Virus record (IMG/VR): IMGVR_UViG_3300033144_002169
Span: 1-47,465 of that record
Length of the DNA: 47,465 nucleotides
Strand: one strand, 5' to 3'
Source: a virus
Shown piece by piece: positions 40,940-47,464 of this stretch (positions are counted from its first letter, which is position 1; each line of letters opens with the position of its first letter). The notes beneath the pieces are model-generated. The model was given only the letters and a program-made list of their open reading frames with translations, was not told the origin of the DNA and searched no databases. A program made the position numbers and the translations under genes.

Positions 40940-41380
40940 ATGGTACGACCGATAAAGAACGACATCGACTCAGGCATCCAGTCCTGGGACGGTAAGATAG
41001 ACGACAACGATGAAGCTTTGTTCAACGGCCCCATGCCGATCCACGAGCACTCGGGGGATGAGACCGACCTCGCAGGCACCTTCGCCGCTGCGGCCTTCGA
41101 CCGCTGCGCCGTGATGGTGGACGACACGACCTACGGCTGGTCCATGTTCGTGAGCGACGGGACCTCATGGAACCGGATCCTGAACGTGGAGACGATCTCA
41201 ACGATCGTGGACATCACCGACAGCTCCGGGGGCACGGCGAACGATACAATCTCCGAGATAACCGAGGCGGCCAACGCGGGTTCGGCGGATGTTAGCCCCA
41301 CGCAGAACGCCATCGCGGACCTCGCCGCCAAGCAGCAGGAGATCCTCGACGCTCTCCGCTCTCACGGCCTGATCCTGTAG
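40940..41380 (+). CDS. small tail-tip accessory or fibre-like protein
   Basis: 146 residues from ATG 40940, with AGGAGG upstream. N-terminal MVRPIKNDIDSGIQSWDGKIDDNDEALFN and a DGTSWNRIL motif are seen in phage collar/fibre accessory proteins; the C-terminus (NAIADLAAKQQEILDALRSHGLIL) is a coiled coil of the kind that trimerises. It is the last gene of the long late operon, three bases before a perfect hairpin. Confidence 0.55.
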   Translation: MVRPIKNDIDSGIQSWDGKIDDNDEALFNGPMPIHEHSGDETDLAGTFAAAAFDRCAVMVDDTTYGWSMFVSDGTSWNRILNVETISTIVDITDSSGGTANDTISEITEAANAGSADVSPTQNAIADLAAKQQEILDALRSHGLIL

Positions 41381-41383
41381 AAC

Positions 41384-41401
41384 ATGACGCCTCGGCGTCA
41401 T
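41384..41401 (+). terminator. hairpin ending the late operon
   Basis: ATGACGC (41384-41390)-CTCG-GCGTCAT (41395-41401), a perfect 7-bp stem on a stable tetraloop (8 bp counting C-G). A second imperfect hairpin (GGCGGGAG...CTCCCTCGCC) and TTTTT near 41448 follow. Termination is likely but the U-run is distant. Confidence 0.55.
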
Positions 41402-41465
41402 CTGCCCGGAGTCGGTGGCGGGAGTGCCTCCCTCGCCATCGGCTCCACTTTTTCACAGAAAGGGC

Positions 41466-41493
41466 TTGACTATCACCGAAACCGTGATAGAGT
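41466..41493 (+). promoter_or_regulatory. promoter 6 with lambdoid-operator-like dyad
   Basis: TTGACT 41466-41471 and TAGAGT 41488-41493, 16 bp apart. A perfect 7-bp dyad CTATCAC (41470-41476)-N7-GTGATAG (41484-41490) spans from -35 to -10. Each half (TATCACCG / TATCACGG) resembles lambda CI/Cro half-sites. It points to a gene-free RNA region. Confidence 0.65.
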
Positions 41494-41499
41494 AGCCCT

Positions 41500-41742
41500 A
41501 CAGTTGGTCCAGGCAAAAGAACCTGGATGGGGCGCTCAGGCATGCTCGGACTGGAAACCCAAGAGCGGGAACCTGACGACGACCCAGGGGGTGCGCAAAC
41601 ACCCGCCCCAGCAAGCGCAAGGCCCGAGCGCGCCGTATTCCAGCGGCAAAGGGGACAGGAGCGTCCGGAAGCACCGTCCCCTGGGCCACCTTCAACGCAG
41701 AGCGCCCCGCACGAGTCATCTGACCTGTGCGGGGCGCTCTGC
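41500..41742 (+). ncRNA. probable non-coding RNA between promoter 6 and a terminator
   Basis: About 240 bases with no credible gene: the open frames here are Pro/Ala/Arg-rich and run through the terminator. Stems: TCCAGG/CCTGGA (about 41507-41526), GGGTG-CGCAAA-CACCC (about 41590-41605), GGGGAC/GTCCCC (about 41651-41681) and the 16-bp terminator. A promoter at one end and a terminator at the other define a transcription unit. The 5' end is approximate. Function unknown; it lies beside the terminase operon, so a packaging or antisense role can be imagined but not shown. Confidence 0.45.
41697..41742. terminator. 16-bp bidirectional terminator hairpin
   Basis: GCAGAGCGCCCCGCAC (41697-41712), loop of 14 with an inner GTCA/TGAC stem, GTGCGGGGCGCTCTGC (41727-41742). 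It lies between the plus-strand RNA and the minus-strand terminase operon and can stop both, although U-runs are short. Confidence 0.7.
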
Positions 41743-41764
41743 TTACAGGGCAGCACAGAGCGTC

Positions 41765-42223
41765 CTACGGACACTCCTCCATGTGCGACTCGTCCCCGTC
41801 GTTCAGGGCCTCCAGGACGATCCTGTAGCACCTAGCGAACGCCACGCCCCACATCGGGCCATGACCGTCGTATCCCTCGTCCCGGGAGGCGTCCCACACC
41901 ATCGCGTGCGCCCACTCATGCTCCAAGGTAGAGATGAGGCCCTGGAAGTGCTGCCGCGAGTCCACCAAGATGACGTATTGTTCAGCCTCCTCGTCCCACG
42001 AGCACAGGCCCCAGTACGCGCCGGGAATCTGGACGACCTCGACCAGCACGTCGGCGTTGAGAGGGCATTCGACGGTCAGGACTTCGACGGCCTCGCGAAA
42101 GCGTGCTTCCCGCCAATCCTCTACGGTCTCGACAGTCGGTAGCTCGGGAGCGAGCGGCTCGAAGGTTGGAGTGCTCGCGCACGAGACCAGCAAAAACAGT
42201 GACGGGAGAGGAGCGTGTTTCAT
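41765..42223 (-). CDS. lipoprotein with SprT-like zinc metallopeptidase domain
   Basis: 152 residues from ATG 42223, in an ATGA overlap with the zinc-ribbon gene. Signal peptide with lipobox LVSC (C15) and CASTP after it. The mature part holds HEWAH (102-106) and GHGPMW (H121), the zinc-binding HExxH plus later His of SprT-like or similar metallopeptidases. It should be anchored on a membrane facing the periplasm and cut proteins or peptides there. It is the last gene of the terminase operon. A role in lysis, exclusion or envelope change is inference. Confidence 0.75.
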   Translation of the reverse strand: MKHAPLPSLFLLVSCASTPTFEPLAPELPTVETVEDWREARFREAVEVLTVECPLNADVLVEVVQIPGAYWGLCSWDEEAEQYVILVDSRQHFQGLISTLEHEWAHAMVWDASRDEGYDGHGPMWGVAFARCYRIVLEALNDGDESHMEECP

Positions 42224-42414
42224 ATTACATTTCGAGCGCGGGCTGCTTGTGCTTTTGCCCCATCGCCCCGTGCAGTTACGATAGTGGCCTGCGTGGACAG
42301 TGCGTGGACCCTTCCACACTTCTGACAAGTGGCGCGCTGGAATTTCTCCGACGCTACCGGGTAGGTGTGTGACACTCGAAGAGTGCCCTTGCATTCAGGT
42401 ATTGCGCAGTTCAT
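42220..42414 (-). CDS. small zinc-ribbon protein
   Basis: 64 residues from ATG 42414 (ATGA overlap with the terminase stop). C3-x4-C8 ... C30-x2-C33 with CAIPECKGTLRVSHTYP and FQRATCQKCGRVH resembles zinc ribbons of NrdR or Ogr/Delta-type small regulators. The tail is Ala/Arg-rich. It could bind DNA or a protein and perhaps affect late transcription; this is inferred from the fold alone. It ends in an ATGA overlap with the lipoprotein gene. Confidence 0.65.
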   Translation of the reverse strand: MNCAIPECKGTLRVSHTYPVASEKFQRATCQKCGRVHALSTQATIVTARGDGAKAQAARARNVI

Positions 42415-43868
42415 CTCTTGCGATGGATTCTGGTTCCCACAGTGTGTGTATTCCCGCCGGACTGGACCAACCCTCCGGTCAGGCCGATGTGTGGGTAGAA
42501 GGCGTACACAATCGCGTCGGCCCGGTCGGGCGACTCGCTGACCTCCAAGCGCTTCCTCCATTCATCCTTCGTCTCGACCTTGAGTTTCCCCTTGCGGTCG
42601 GTGTAGTATTGGCGCGTGCTTAGTTGCTTGAGCAGCCGCGCATCGTTAGGAAGGCGGACAATGTGCTCGCGCACGAGGTTCCGCAGCATCCACCATGCCT
42701 CGCTGTAGAGGTCGGCGAACATGGCCGAGTCGTGAGGGCGCGCTTGCGTGTGGAACTCCAGCACGTTCTTGCCCCCCTCATGGAAGGAGTGCATGACACC
42801 TTGGCCGAGACCGCCCGCATCTGGGATGAACCAACAATCCTCGTCGGACCAGTTGTTATCCCGCTGTAGCGCAAACGCTCTGTCCGTGACGCTTATGGGC
42901 TCGGTCTTCACGAACGTCTCGAACTTGGTGATCGCGAGCCCGTGGCGCTGCGCGATGACCGACTCGTCCCCGCCGAAGCGCGAGTAGTCTATGCCGATGG
43001 CCTTGTTGACCACGAGCAGGTCCGTGATGCTGGCGCAGCCTAGTAGGTCCGTCTTGGTGCAGATCGTCAGGTCCCGCAGGCCCATGACGTTGTTCGGGTC
43101 CTCGTGCGGGAACTCGCCGAGCACGCGGATGCGGTACTGGTCGGAGTCGCGCCCGTACTCCCATTCGAGCTGCTTGTTGCGGCTCGGGGAGACGATGTGT
43201 GGATAGTCGTGCGCCGTGTCCTCCGCGTTGAAGCAGAGTCGGTGCCACTGGTCAGCCTGCGAGGTGAAGAAGTTGTAGAACTCGCACGAGCTGGTGTTCG
43301 GGTTGCCAATCGCGAGAAACAGCGCGTCGGGGTTGGACAGCGTGCCCTTGATCGTCTCGATGATGTTCGCCGCGACACCGGAAGCCTCGTCCGCGATGAA
43401 CGTCAGGCGCTTCTCGTGGATCCCCTGGAGGTTTTCCGGGCGCGTGGCCGTCGCGGTGCGGATGCCCCACATCTTCGAGCCGTTGATCTCGACTTTGGTG
43501 CCGTACGTCTTGCACATCTTCTGGAGGACGGGGTGCGCCTCCTTGAGCATACGCGAGCACTCGTCGATCCACTGTTTACACTGACGCATCGACGGGCTCG
43601 TGACGATGCAGAGCGCGTCGGGGTGGCGCAGGCAACGCCAAAGCGCCACGATGACCGAGATCGAGGTCTTCCCCGGCCCCTGGCCCGAGCGCAAGGCGAT
43701 CCGCTTGAGTCTCTTCTCCACCGGCAGCCAAGATTCGAGCTGAACGATGTCCAGCAGCTCCTCCTGCTGCCAAGTGTAGTCGAAATTCATCGCCTCGCGC
43801 GCGAAGATGCGGATGTCACCACGCCAACGCTCGTACAGCGGCTCGAATTGTCGTGAGAAGCGCCCCAT
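42411..43868 (-). CDS. terL: terminase large subunit
   Basis: 485 residues from ATG 43868. ATPase: Walker A SGQGPGKTS (61-69, K67), Walker B TFIADE (156-161). RNase H-like nuclease: GIDYSRFGGDE (D294), FIPDAGG (D350) and SPDRADAIVYAF (D448, D451). All needed residues are present. It packages DNA into heads through the portal. It lies on the minus strand 20 kb away from the portal. The gene just upstream codes for a degenerate copy of its ATPase domain. Confidence 0.9.
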   Translation of the reverse strand: MGRFSRQFEPLYERWRGDIRIFAREAMNFDYTWQQEELLDIVQLESWLPVEKRLKRIALRSGQGPGKTSISVIVALWRCLRHPDALCIVTSPSMRQCKQWIDECSRMLKEAHPVLQKMCKTYGTKVEINGSKMWGIRTATATRPENLQGIHEKRLTFIADEASGVAANIIETIKGTLSNPDALFLAIGNPNTSSCEFYNFFTSQADQWHRLCFNAEDTAHDYPHIVSPSRNKQLEWEYGRDSDQYRIRVLGEFPHEDPNNVMGLRDLTICTKTDLLGCASITDLLVVNKAIGIDYSRFGGDESVIAQRHGLAITKFETFVKTEPISVTDRAFALQRDNNWSDEDCWFIPDAGGLGQGVMHSFHEGGKNVLEFHTQARPHDSAMFADLYSEAWWMLRNLVREHIVRLPNDARLLKQLSTRQYYTDRKGKLKVETKDEWRKRLEVSESPDRADAIVYAFYPHIGLTGGLVQSGGNTHTVGTRIHRKR

Positions 43869-43871
43869 GAC

Positions 43872-44384
43872 CTACCACATCACGATGTGGCGCGCGCCCT
43901 CCAGGTTCCGGTAGGTGTCTATGACCCTCATGGTCTCGCAGAAGTCTGGTTCGGAGCTTCGCGCGCCCAGAATGACGAAGGTGATGGCCTCATCAGGCAG
44001 TCCTTGTAGCCATTCAGGCTTATTCGACACCACTCGAAGCTCGTGACCCGACGCCTCGCCGATCGAGAGACACTTCGAGCCCCTCCAGAGACACACTGAG
44101 GCCAGCGCTGGGTCGATCATGGTCGTCACCTCGCGCAGGAAGAGGAGGAATCGCTGTTCTAGCTCCCTATTGGCCGAGATCACGATGCACTTCGAGCCAG
44201 GCACGCGGAGGAGTCGCCAGAGCGCGGCCAGTGCGACGGCGTTCATGGTCTGCTGGGCCTGGATCTCCTCAACTTCGAGAGGATCCTCGTCCTCGTAGAA
44301 GCGGTGCATCAGCTCGCGCTGGTGCCCGGAGGGCCTAAGACCTAATCGAACGCACAAGTCCTCGGGACTACGCAGACTCGTCAT
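43872..44384 (-). CDS. degenerate terminase-ATPase paralogue (small-terminase position)
   Basis: 170 residues from ATG 44384 (an adjacent ATG 44387 is also possible; GGAG upstream favours the second). Aligned with TerL residues ~25-190: ALWRLLRVPGSKCIVIS / ALWRCLRHPDALCIVTS, RGSKC / NGSKM, PEWLQG...ITFVI / PENLQG...LTFIA. Walker A is lost (AQQTMNAV for GPGKT) and Walker B is TFVILGA without D-E. No nuclease part. It precedes TerL by three bases, where a small terminase is expected, and no other TerS candidate is seen. It could bind TerL as a regulator or act as TerS. It overlaps the membrane coiled-coil gene by 17 bases. Confidence 0.7.
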   Translation of the reverse strand: MTSLRSPEDLCVRLGLRPSGHQRELMHRFYEDEDPLEVEEIQAQQTMNAVALAALWRLLRVPGSKCIVISANRELEQRFLLFLREVTTMIDPALASVCLWRGSKCLSIGEASGHELRVVSNKPEWLQGLPDEAITFVILGARSSEPDFCETMRVIDTYRNLEGARHIVMW

Positions 44385-44682
44385 CATCGTCTCCTTCGTT
44401 CCGCTCGTTGTCAGCATCTTGTACCTCAGTTGGGCGAGCGGGGCATCCCAGCTCGCTGCGCATCGTGGCGTTCTCGACTTCAAGGTGAGCCATTTCGACA
44501 CGAAGGTTGCCCATGCGTCGCTGCATCGACGCCACCACTTTCTCCAATTCACGGATTCTGTCCAGCAGCAGCTCCCGAAAGTCCTTCTTCGCAAGCCGAC
44601 GATTCTCTAGCCACGCGCGGAACCAATGAAGGCCGCCCGCGCCTAGTACGGTCGCGATGGTGTACTTCGCCCATTCGGGCAT
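44368..44682 (-). CDS. membrane-anchored coiled-coil protein (spanin- or holin-like candidate)
   Basis: 104 residues from ATG 44682. A short N-terminal hydrophobic segment (YTIATVLGAGGLHWF) precedes a basic turn and a long coiled coil (DFRELLLDRIRELEKVVASMQRRMGNLRVEMAHLEVENATM), ending in an acidic tail (NERNEGDDDDESA). This is the layout of inner-membrane spanins and of some exclusion proteins. A lipoprotein gene lies just upstream, so an i-spanin/o-spanin pair is possible. No family motif proves it. Confidence 0.55.
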   Translation of the reverse strand: MPEWAKYTIATVLGAGGLHWFRAWLENRRLAKKDFRELLLDRIRELEKVVASMQRRMGNLRVEMAHLEVENATMRSELGCPARPTEVQDADNERNEGDDDDESA

Positions 44683-44718
44683 GTAGTCTTCCGGGAGTTG
44701 CAGGGTGCTGGCTCTGCC

Positions 44719-45114
44719 CTACAGGGCGAGTGAGGCGTGAATGTTGACGGACTCGAACAGGCTGCGAAGGCGCGCGGTGTCTTCCATGTAGACCTCGACT
44801 TCGAGCTGCTCCAGACTCCCCTCGGCGGCACGCTGCATGACGAGCATGTCGTGGAGGTGTAAAAGGGGCGCGAGCGAGACCATCAGCGTAACGCCGCTGG
44901 CCTCTGGCACAAGCAGGACTGCGCGAGCGATGTCGGCAGCCGCTTGGACTTCATCGGTGAACTCCAGGCCGTCCTCGTCGGACATCTGGATGGTGCGGTC
45001 GAGCACGCGCTCGATGGTGCGGGCCACGGGGCCTTCGGCGACGGGCACGCTGCCCGGCGACGTGGAGGCGCACGAGGCGAGAACGAGGCTCAAGGTGAGC
45101 AGCAAATTCTTCAT
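44719..45114 (-). CDS. lipoprotein (possible outer-membrane spanin)
   Basis: 131 residues from ATG 45114, in an ATGA overlap with the SPFH gene. MKNLLLTLSLVLASC has a perfect lipobox at C15, followed by ASTSPGSVP. The mature part is acidic and helical (VEVYMEDTARLRSLFESV). It is exported and lipid-anchored. With the membrane coiled-coil gene it might form a spanin pair, but its size is larger than typical o-spanins. The other lipoprotein in this operon has a similar signal sequence (SCAST). Confidence 0.7.
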   Translation of the reverse strand: MKNLLLTLSLVLASCASTSPGSVPVAEGPVARTIERVLDRTIQMSDEDGLEFTDEVQAAADIARAVLLVPEASGVTLMVSLAPLLHLHDMLVMQRAAEGSLEQLEVEVYMEDTARLRSLFESVNIHASLAL

Positions 45115-45683
45115 TCGGCTTCTTCTTCGGTTACGGCCACGCCAGGAACGTCGCCAGAGTGATTGAGGTCGCGCAGTTCGGTTTCGGCAAACGTCGTGAT
45201 GCCGAGCCCTTTGACTTGCACCCCGAAGTAGCGACCCAGCTCCTTCTGTGCGAGTTTAGTGAGTGCCTCTTCGTCGAGGTCTTGGATCTGGTCGAAGGTG
45301 TGCTGCCGGACGAACTTGAGCAAGACCCTCTGCGCGTCAACGAGGAGCCCCTGCTCCGCGTCTTCGTTCGCCATCAGCCACGTCTCGATATTCGTGATGA
45401 TGAAGGCGAACGAGATGCCTACACGCACCGTGGTTCCATCCATCGTGGTCGCTACCACGTCGGACGGCTCCCGGACCTTGCGGCGCACGTTGTCCTTGTA
45501 GACGGTCGTGCGTGCGGAGTGCATCCAGTAACCCCCGGGCTCCAGCAGCTTGATGCGCTTGCCCGTTACCTTCACTCCCAGCTCGTGCGCCTCTATCATC
45601 CTATGATCTGGCACGCACCACGAGATGACCCAGTGGACCAGCTCGTAGACGAGGTGGAAGAGGGTTTCGAGTCCTACCCCCAT
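45111..45683 (-). CDS. SPFH / Band 7 (stomatin-prohibitin) domain protein
   Basis: 190 residues from ATG 45683. An N-terminal hydrophobic helix (LFHLVYELVHWVISWCV) is followed by an SPFH-type core: VKVTGKRIKLLEPGGYWMHSARTTVYKDNVRRKV..., VVATTMDGTTVRVGISFAFIITNIETWL, VLLKFVRQHTFDQI and ELGRYFGVQVKGLGITTFAETELRDL. Such proteins assemble into membrane rings or microdomains (HflK/C, stomatins) and often modulate proteases such as FtsH. In a phage it may protect or alter the host membrane or host protease activity. It overlaps the lipoprotein gene. Confidence 0.75.
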   Translation of the reverse strand: MGVGLETLFHLVYELVHWVISWCVPDHRMIEAHELGVKVTGKRIKLLEPGGYWMHSARTTVYKDNVRRKVREPSDVVATTMDGTTVRVGISFAFIITNIETWLMANEDAEQGLLVDAQRVLLKFVRQHTFDQIQDLDEEALTKLAQKELGRYFGVQVKGLGITTFAETELRDLNHSGDVPGVAVTEEEAE

Positions 45684-45686
45684 CTA

Positions 45687-45845
45687 CTACCTACTTTCGG
45701 GCTGTTCGACAGGTTCTTCGGTGAATGCTTCAACGGCAGCTTCTAGGGCCTGGTCAATGAGCCCCGCATCGAGGCCGGTGGCCTTGACGAGGTAGATGGA
45801 TGCGATGGCCGCGAGGGCTAAGAGGAGTTTCTTGTAGCGTTTCAT
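45687..45845 (-). CDS. 52-residue membrane or secreted peptide
   Basis: Short gene from ATG 45845 (GGAAGA upstream) to TAG 45687-45689, three bases before the SPFH start. MKRYKKLLLALAAIASIYLV is a signal-like or single-span segment; the rest is acidic (GLDAGLIDQALEAAVEAFTEEP). It may be a small membrane partner of the SPFH protein or a holin-type peptide. The basic N-terminus predicts N-in topology. Confidence 0.6.
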   Translation of the reverse strand: MKRYKKLLLALAAIASIYLVKATGLDAGLIDQALEAAVEAFTEEPVEQPESR

Positions 45846-45857
45846 GGTTCTTCCTGG

Positions 45858-46145
45858 TTAGACGGTGGTGGATTCCACGTCGGGTGTGGCGACAACGGTG
45901 ACGCCGCGAGCGCCTAGGTCCTTGACATCACTAGCCAAGAGGATCGCTTTCGAGCGCGCCTCTAAGGTGTCTTGCGTTATCGTATCGAAGACGATAGTGG
46001 CGTCCAGGTCGCCGTCGTATATGGTGAACGACAGACTGTATGTGCCCTCGCTGTACTCTTTCTCTATTAGATACCTCGCAGCGTCCATCTCTGATTGAGA
46101 GAGTTGTCGGCGCGGTATGGAAATTAGAAATCTGATACTAAGCAT
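45858..46145 (-). CDS. hypothetical protein
   Basis: 95 residues from ATG 46145; a longer form from 46220 would overlap the fibre gene by 31 bases. The sequence is mixed alpha/beta: IRFLISIPRRQLSQSEMDAARYLIEKEYSEGTYSLSFTIYDGDLDATIVFD then a helix and GVTVVATPDVESTTV. No membrane span. Codon use is less GC-rich at its 5' end. Function unknown. Confidence 0.5.
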   Translation of the reverse strand: MLSIRFLISIPRRQLSQSEMDAARYLIEKEYSEGTYSLSFTIYDGDLDATIVFDTITQDTLEARSKAILLASDVKDLGARGVTVVATPDVESTTV

Positions 46146-46189
46146 GTTTCTGCACTTCTTTCGTCGAAGCCTGCGGAAGAAGAGCAAGA

Positions 46190-47464
46190 CTATCGAACCT
46201 TGTGGATTGCCAGCATGCATTGGTTGAGCTGGAGGGTATTGGAGATGGTTCCGATGTTGCGCCCGCTGCGCAGGCGGATCTTGTCGCCTGCCGACAGCTC
46301 GAAAATCTGAGTGTTGGAGATGGTATGCCTCTGGCTGTTTTTCGCGATCACCACGTCCTTGATGGACAGCAGCGCCTCTGCCGGGTTGCTGAACCCGCTT
46401 CCAGTGTCTACCTCGATGTCAGCCCGTATGCGAATGGTCGCGAATGCGAGCCCTGGACTGCCTGTTCCCAGAGTGCCGGTCTGAGTCCATACGTGGTACG
46501 AGACGCTATACAAGCCGCCCTCATCCACTTCGATAGTATCGTTCGCGTCGTCGAACGTGAAGATGCTCGACGCGGGGTGCTCCACGTCGATGTCCTCGAA
46601 CGTCACGACGGTTGTGATTGCGTTCGCGGTGAGTGTGCCCCCCGACGAGTTGCCAAGCTGCATGCCTTGGGCCACGCCATAGGACCCTATGCGCTCGAAC
46701 CACACGCGCGAGCTTGCGCCTCGCACCGTGCCTACCGCCGTGCCCCCGTAGCCGTAGGTCGCTCCTTCGACTTGCGCAACGCGCAGCTCCACGGTGTCGC
46801 CGTCCGTCAGGGCGAAGGGCTCCGACGAGAACTCAATCGTCCAGAAGTCGTAGGAGATGCCCGCGTTCCTGATATAGCTGCCTCCTCGTTGGTCGCCTGT
46901 GGCTACTCCGTTGACGTAGATTTCGACGACGTACTGCGGGCGCTGTGTGGTAGGAACCTGCACGCAGACGTAGCCGCCGAAGCGATAGTTGCCGTCCTCC
47001 TCTGCGGTGAACAGGCCCGTGCTGTAAGTGATGTCCGCGTCGGACTCATCCTCTTCGGAGACATCCCACAGGATGACCGTGGGAGTGCTAGAGAGCGCCT
47101 GCACCGAGGTGGACGAGCGCTTCATGTACGACACAGGGTTAGTGACGTTGCCAGTCGGTCCAGTAGGGCCAGTCGGCCCGGTCGGCCCGGTGATGTTGTC
47201 TTGCAGTGCCCACGCCGAGCTGACGACTTGGTACACGTCGCCGTTCGCGTCGTCGAGGTACATATCCCCCTCCTCGTCGCCCGCGATGATGCCCGGCACG
47301 CCTGTGCCTACACGCCAATCGTTGCCGTCTGTGCCGTCTGTACCGTCTGTGCCGTCTATGCCGTCTGCTCCGTCAGTGCCGTCAGCTCCATCTGCTCCGG
47401 TGATGTCAGCTACAAGCACCCACGCGCCGGTCTGCACTTGGTAAACCTCGCCGTCCGAGGTATC
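46190..47464 (-). CDS. collagen-like tail fibre with C1q-like heads (5' end outside window)
   Basis: At least 425 residues; the start lies beyond the right edge. It opens (in view) with VYQVQTGAWVLVADITGADGADG, a collagen-like G-x-y run, then DVYQVVSSAWALQDNITGPTGPTGPTG, a repeat of the same plan. Two beta-sandwich domains follow, each with the look of C1q/TNF heads (YRFGGYVCVQVP...VEIYVNGV, and LYSVSYHVWTQTGT...TIRIRADIEV). Collagen stalk plus C1q heads suits a trimeric fibre that binds host surfaces. It is separated from the tail operon and lies in front of the terminase operon. Confidence 0.75.
   Translation of the reverse strand, partial: DTSDGEVYQVQTGAWVLVADITGADGADGTDGADGIDGTDGTDGTDGNDWRVGTGVPGIIAGDEEGDMYLDDANGDVYQVVSSAWALQDNITGPTGPTGPTGPTGNVTNPVSYMKRSSTSVQALSSTPTVILWDVSEEDESDADITYSTGLFTAEEDGNYRFGGYVCVQVPTTQRPQYVVEIYVNGVATGDQRGGSYIRNAGISYDFWTIEFSSEPFALTDGDTVELRVAQVEGATYGYGGTAVGTVRGASSRVWFERIGSYGVAQGMQLGNSSGGTLTANAITTVVTFEDIDVEHPASSIFTFDDANDTIEVDEGGLYSVSYHVWTQTGTLGTGSPGLAFATIRIRADIEVDTGSGFSNPAEALLSIKDVVIAKNSQRHTISNTQIFELSAGDKIRLRSGRNIGTISNTLQLNQCMLAIHKVR
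47134..47438 (-). repeat. collagen-like G-x-y repeats in the fibre gene
   Basis: Two collagen runs, GPTGPTGPTGPTG (about 47150-47190) and GADGADGTDGADGIDGTDG (about 47320-47405), separated by a VYQV...AW segment. The short 9-bp DNA periods favour slippage and length change. Confidence 0.8.

Noticed and set aside
41527-41835. 102-residue plus-strand open frame after promoter 6
   Set aside because: Product is Pro/Ala/Arg-rich, runs through the 16-bp terminator and into the antisense of the metallopeptidase lipoprotein gene.
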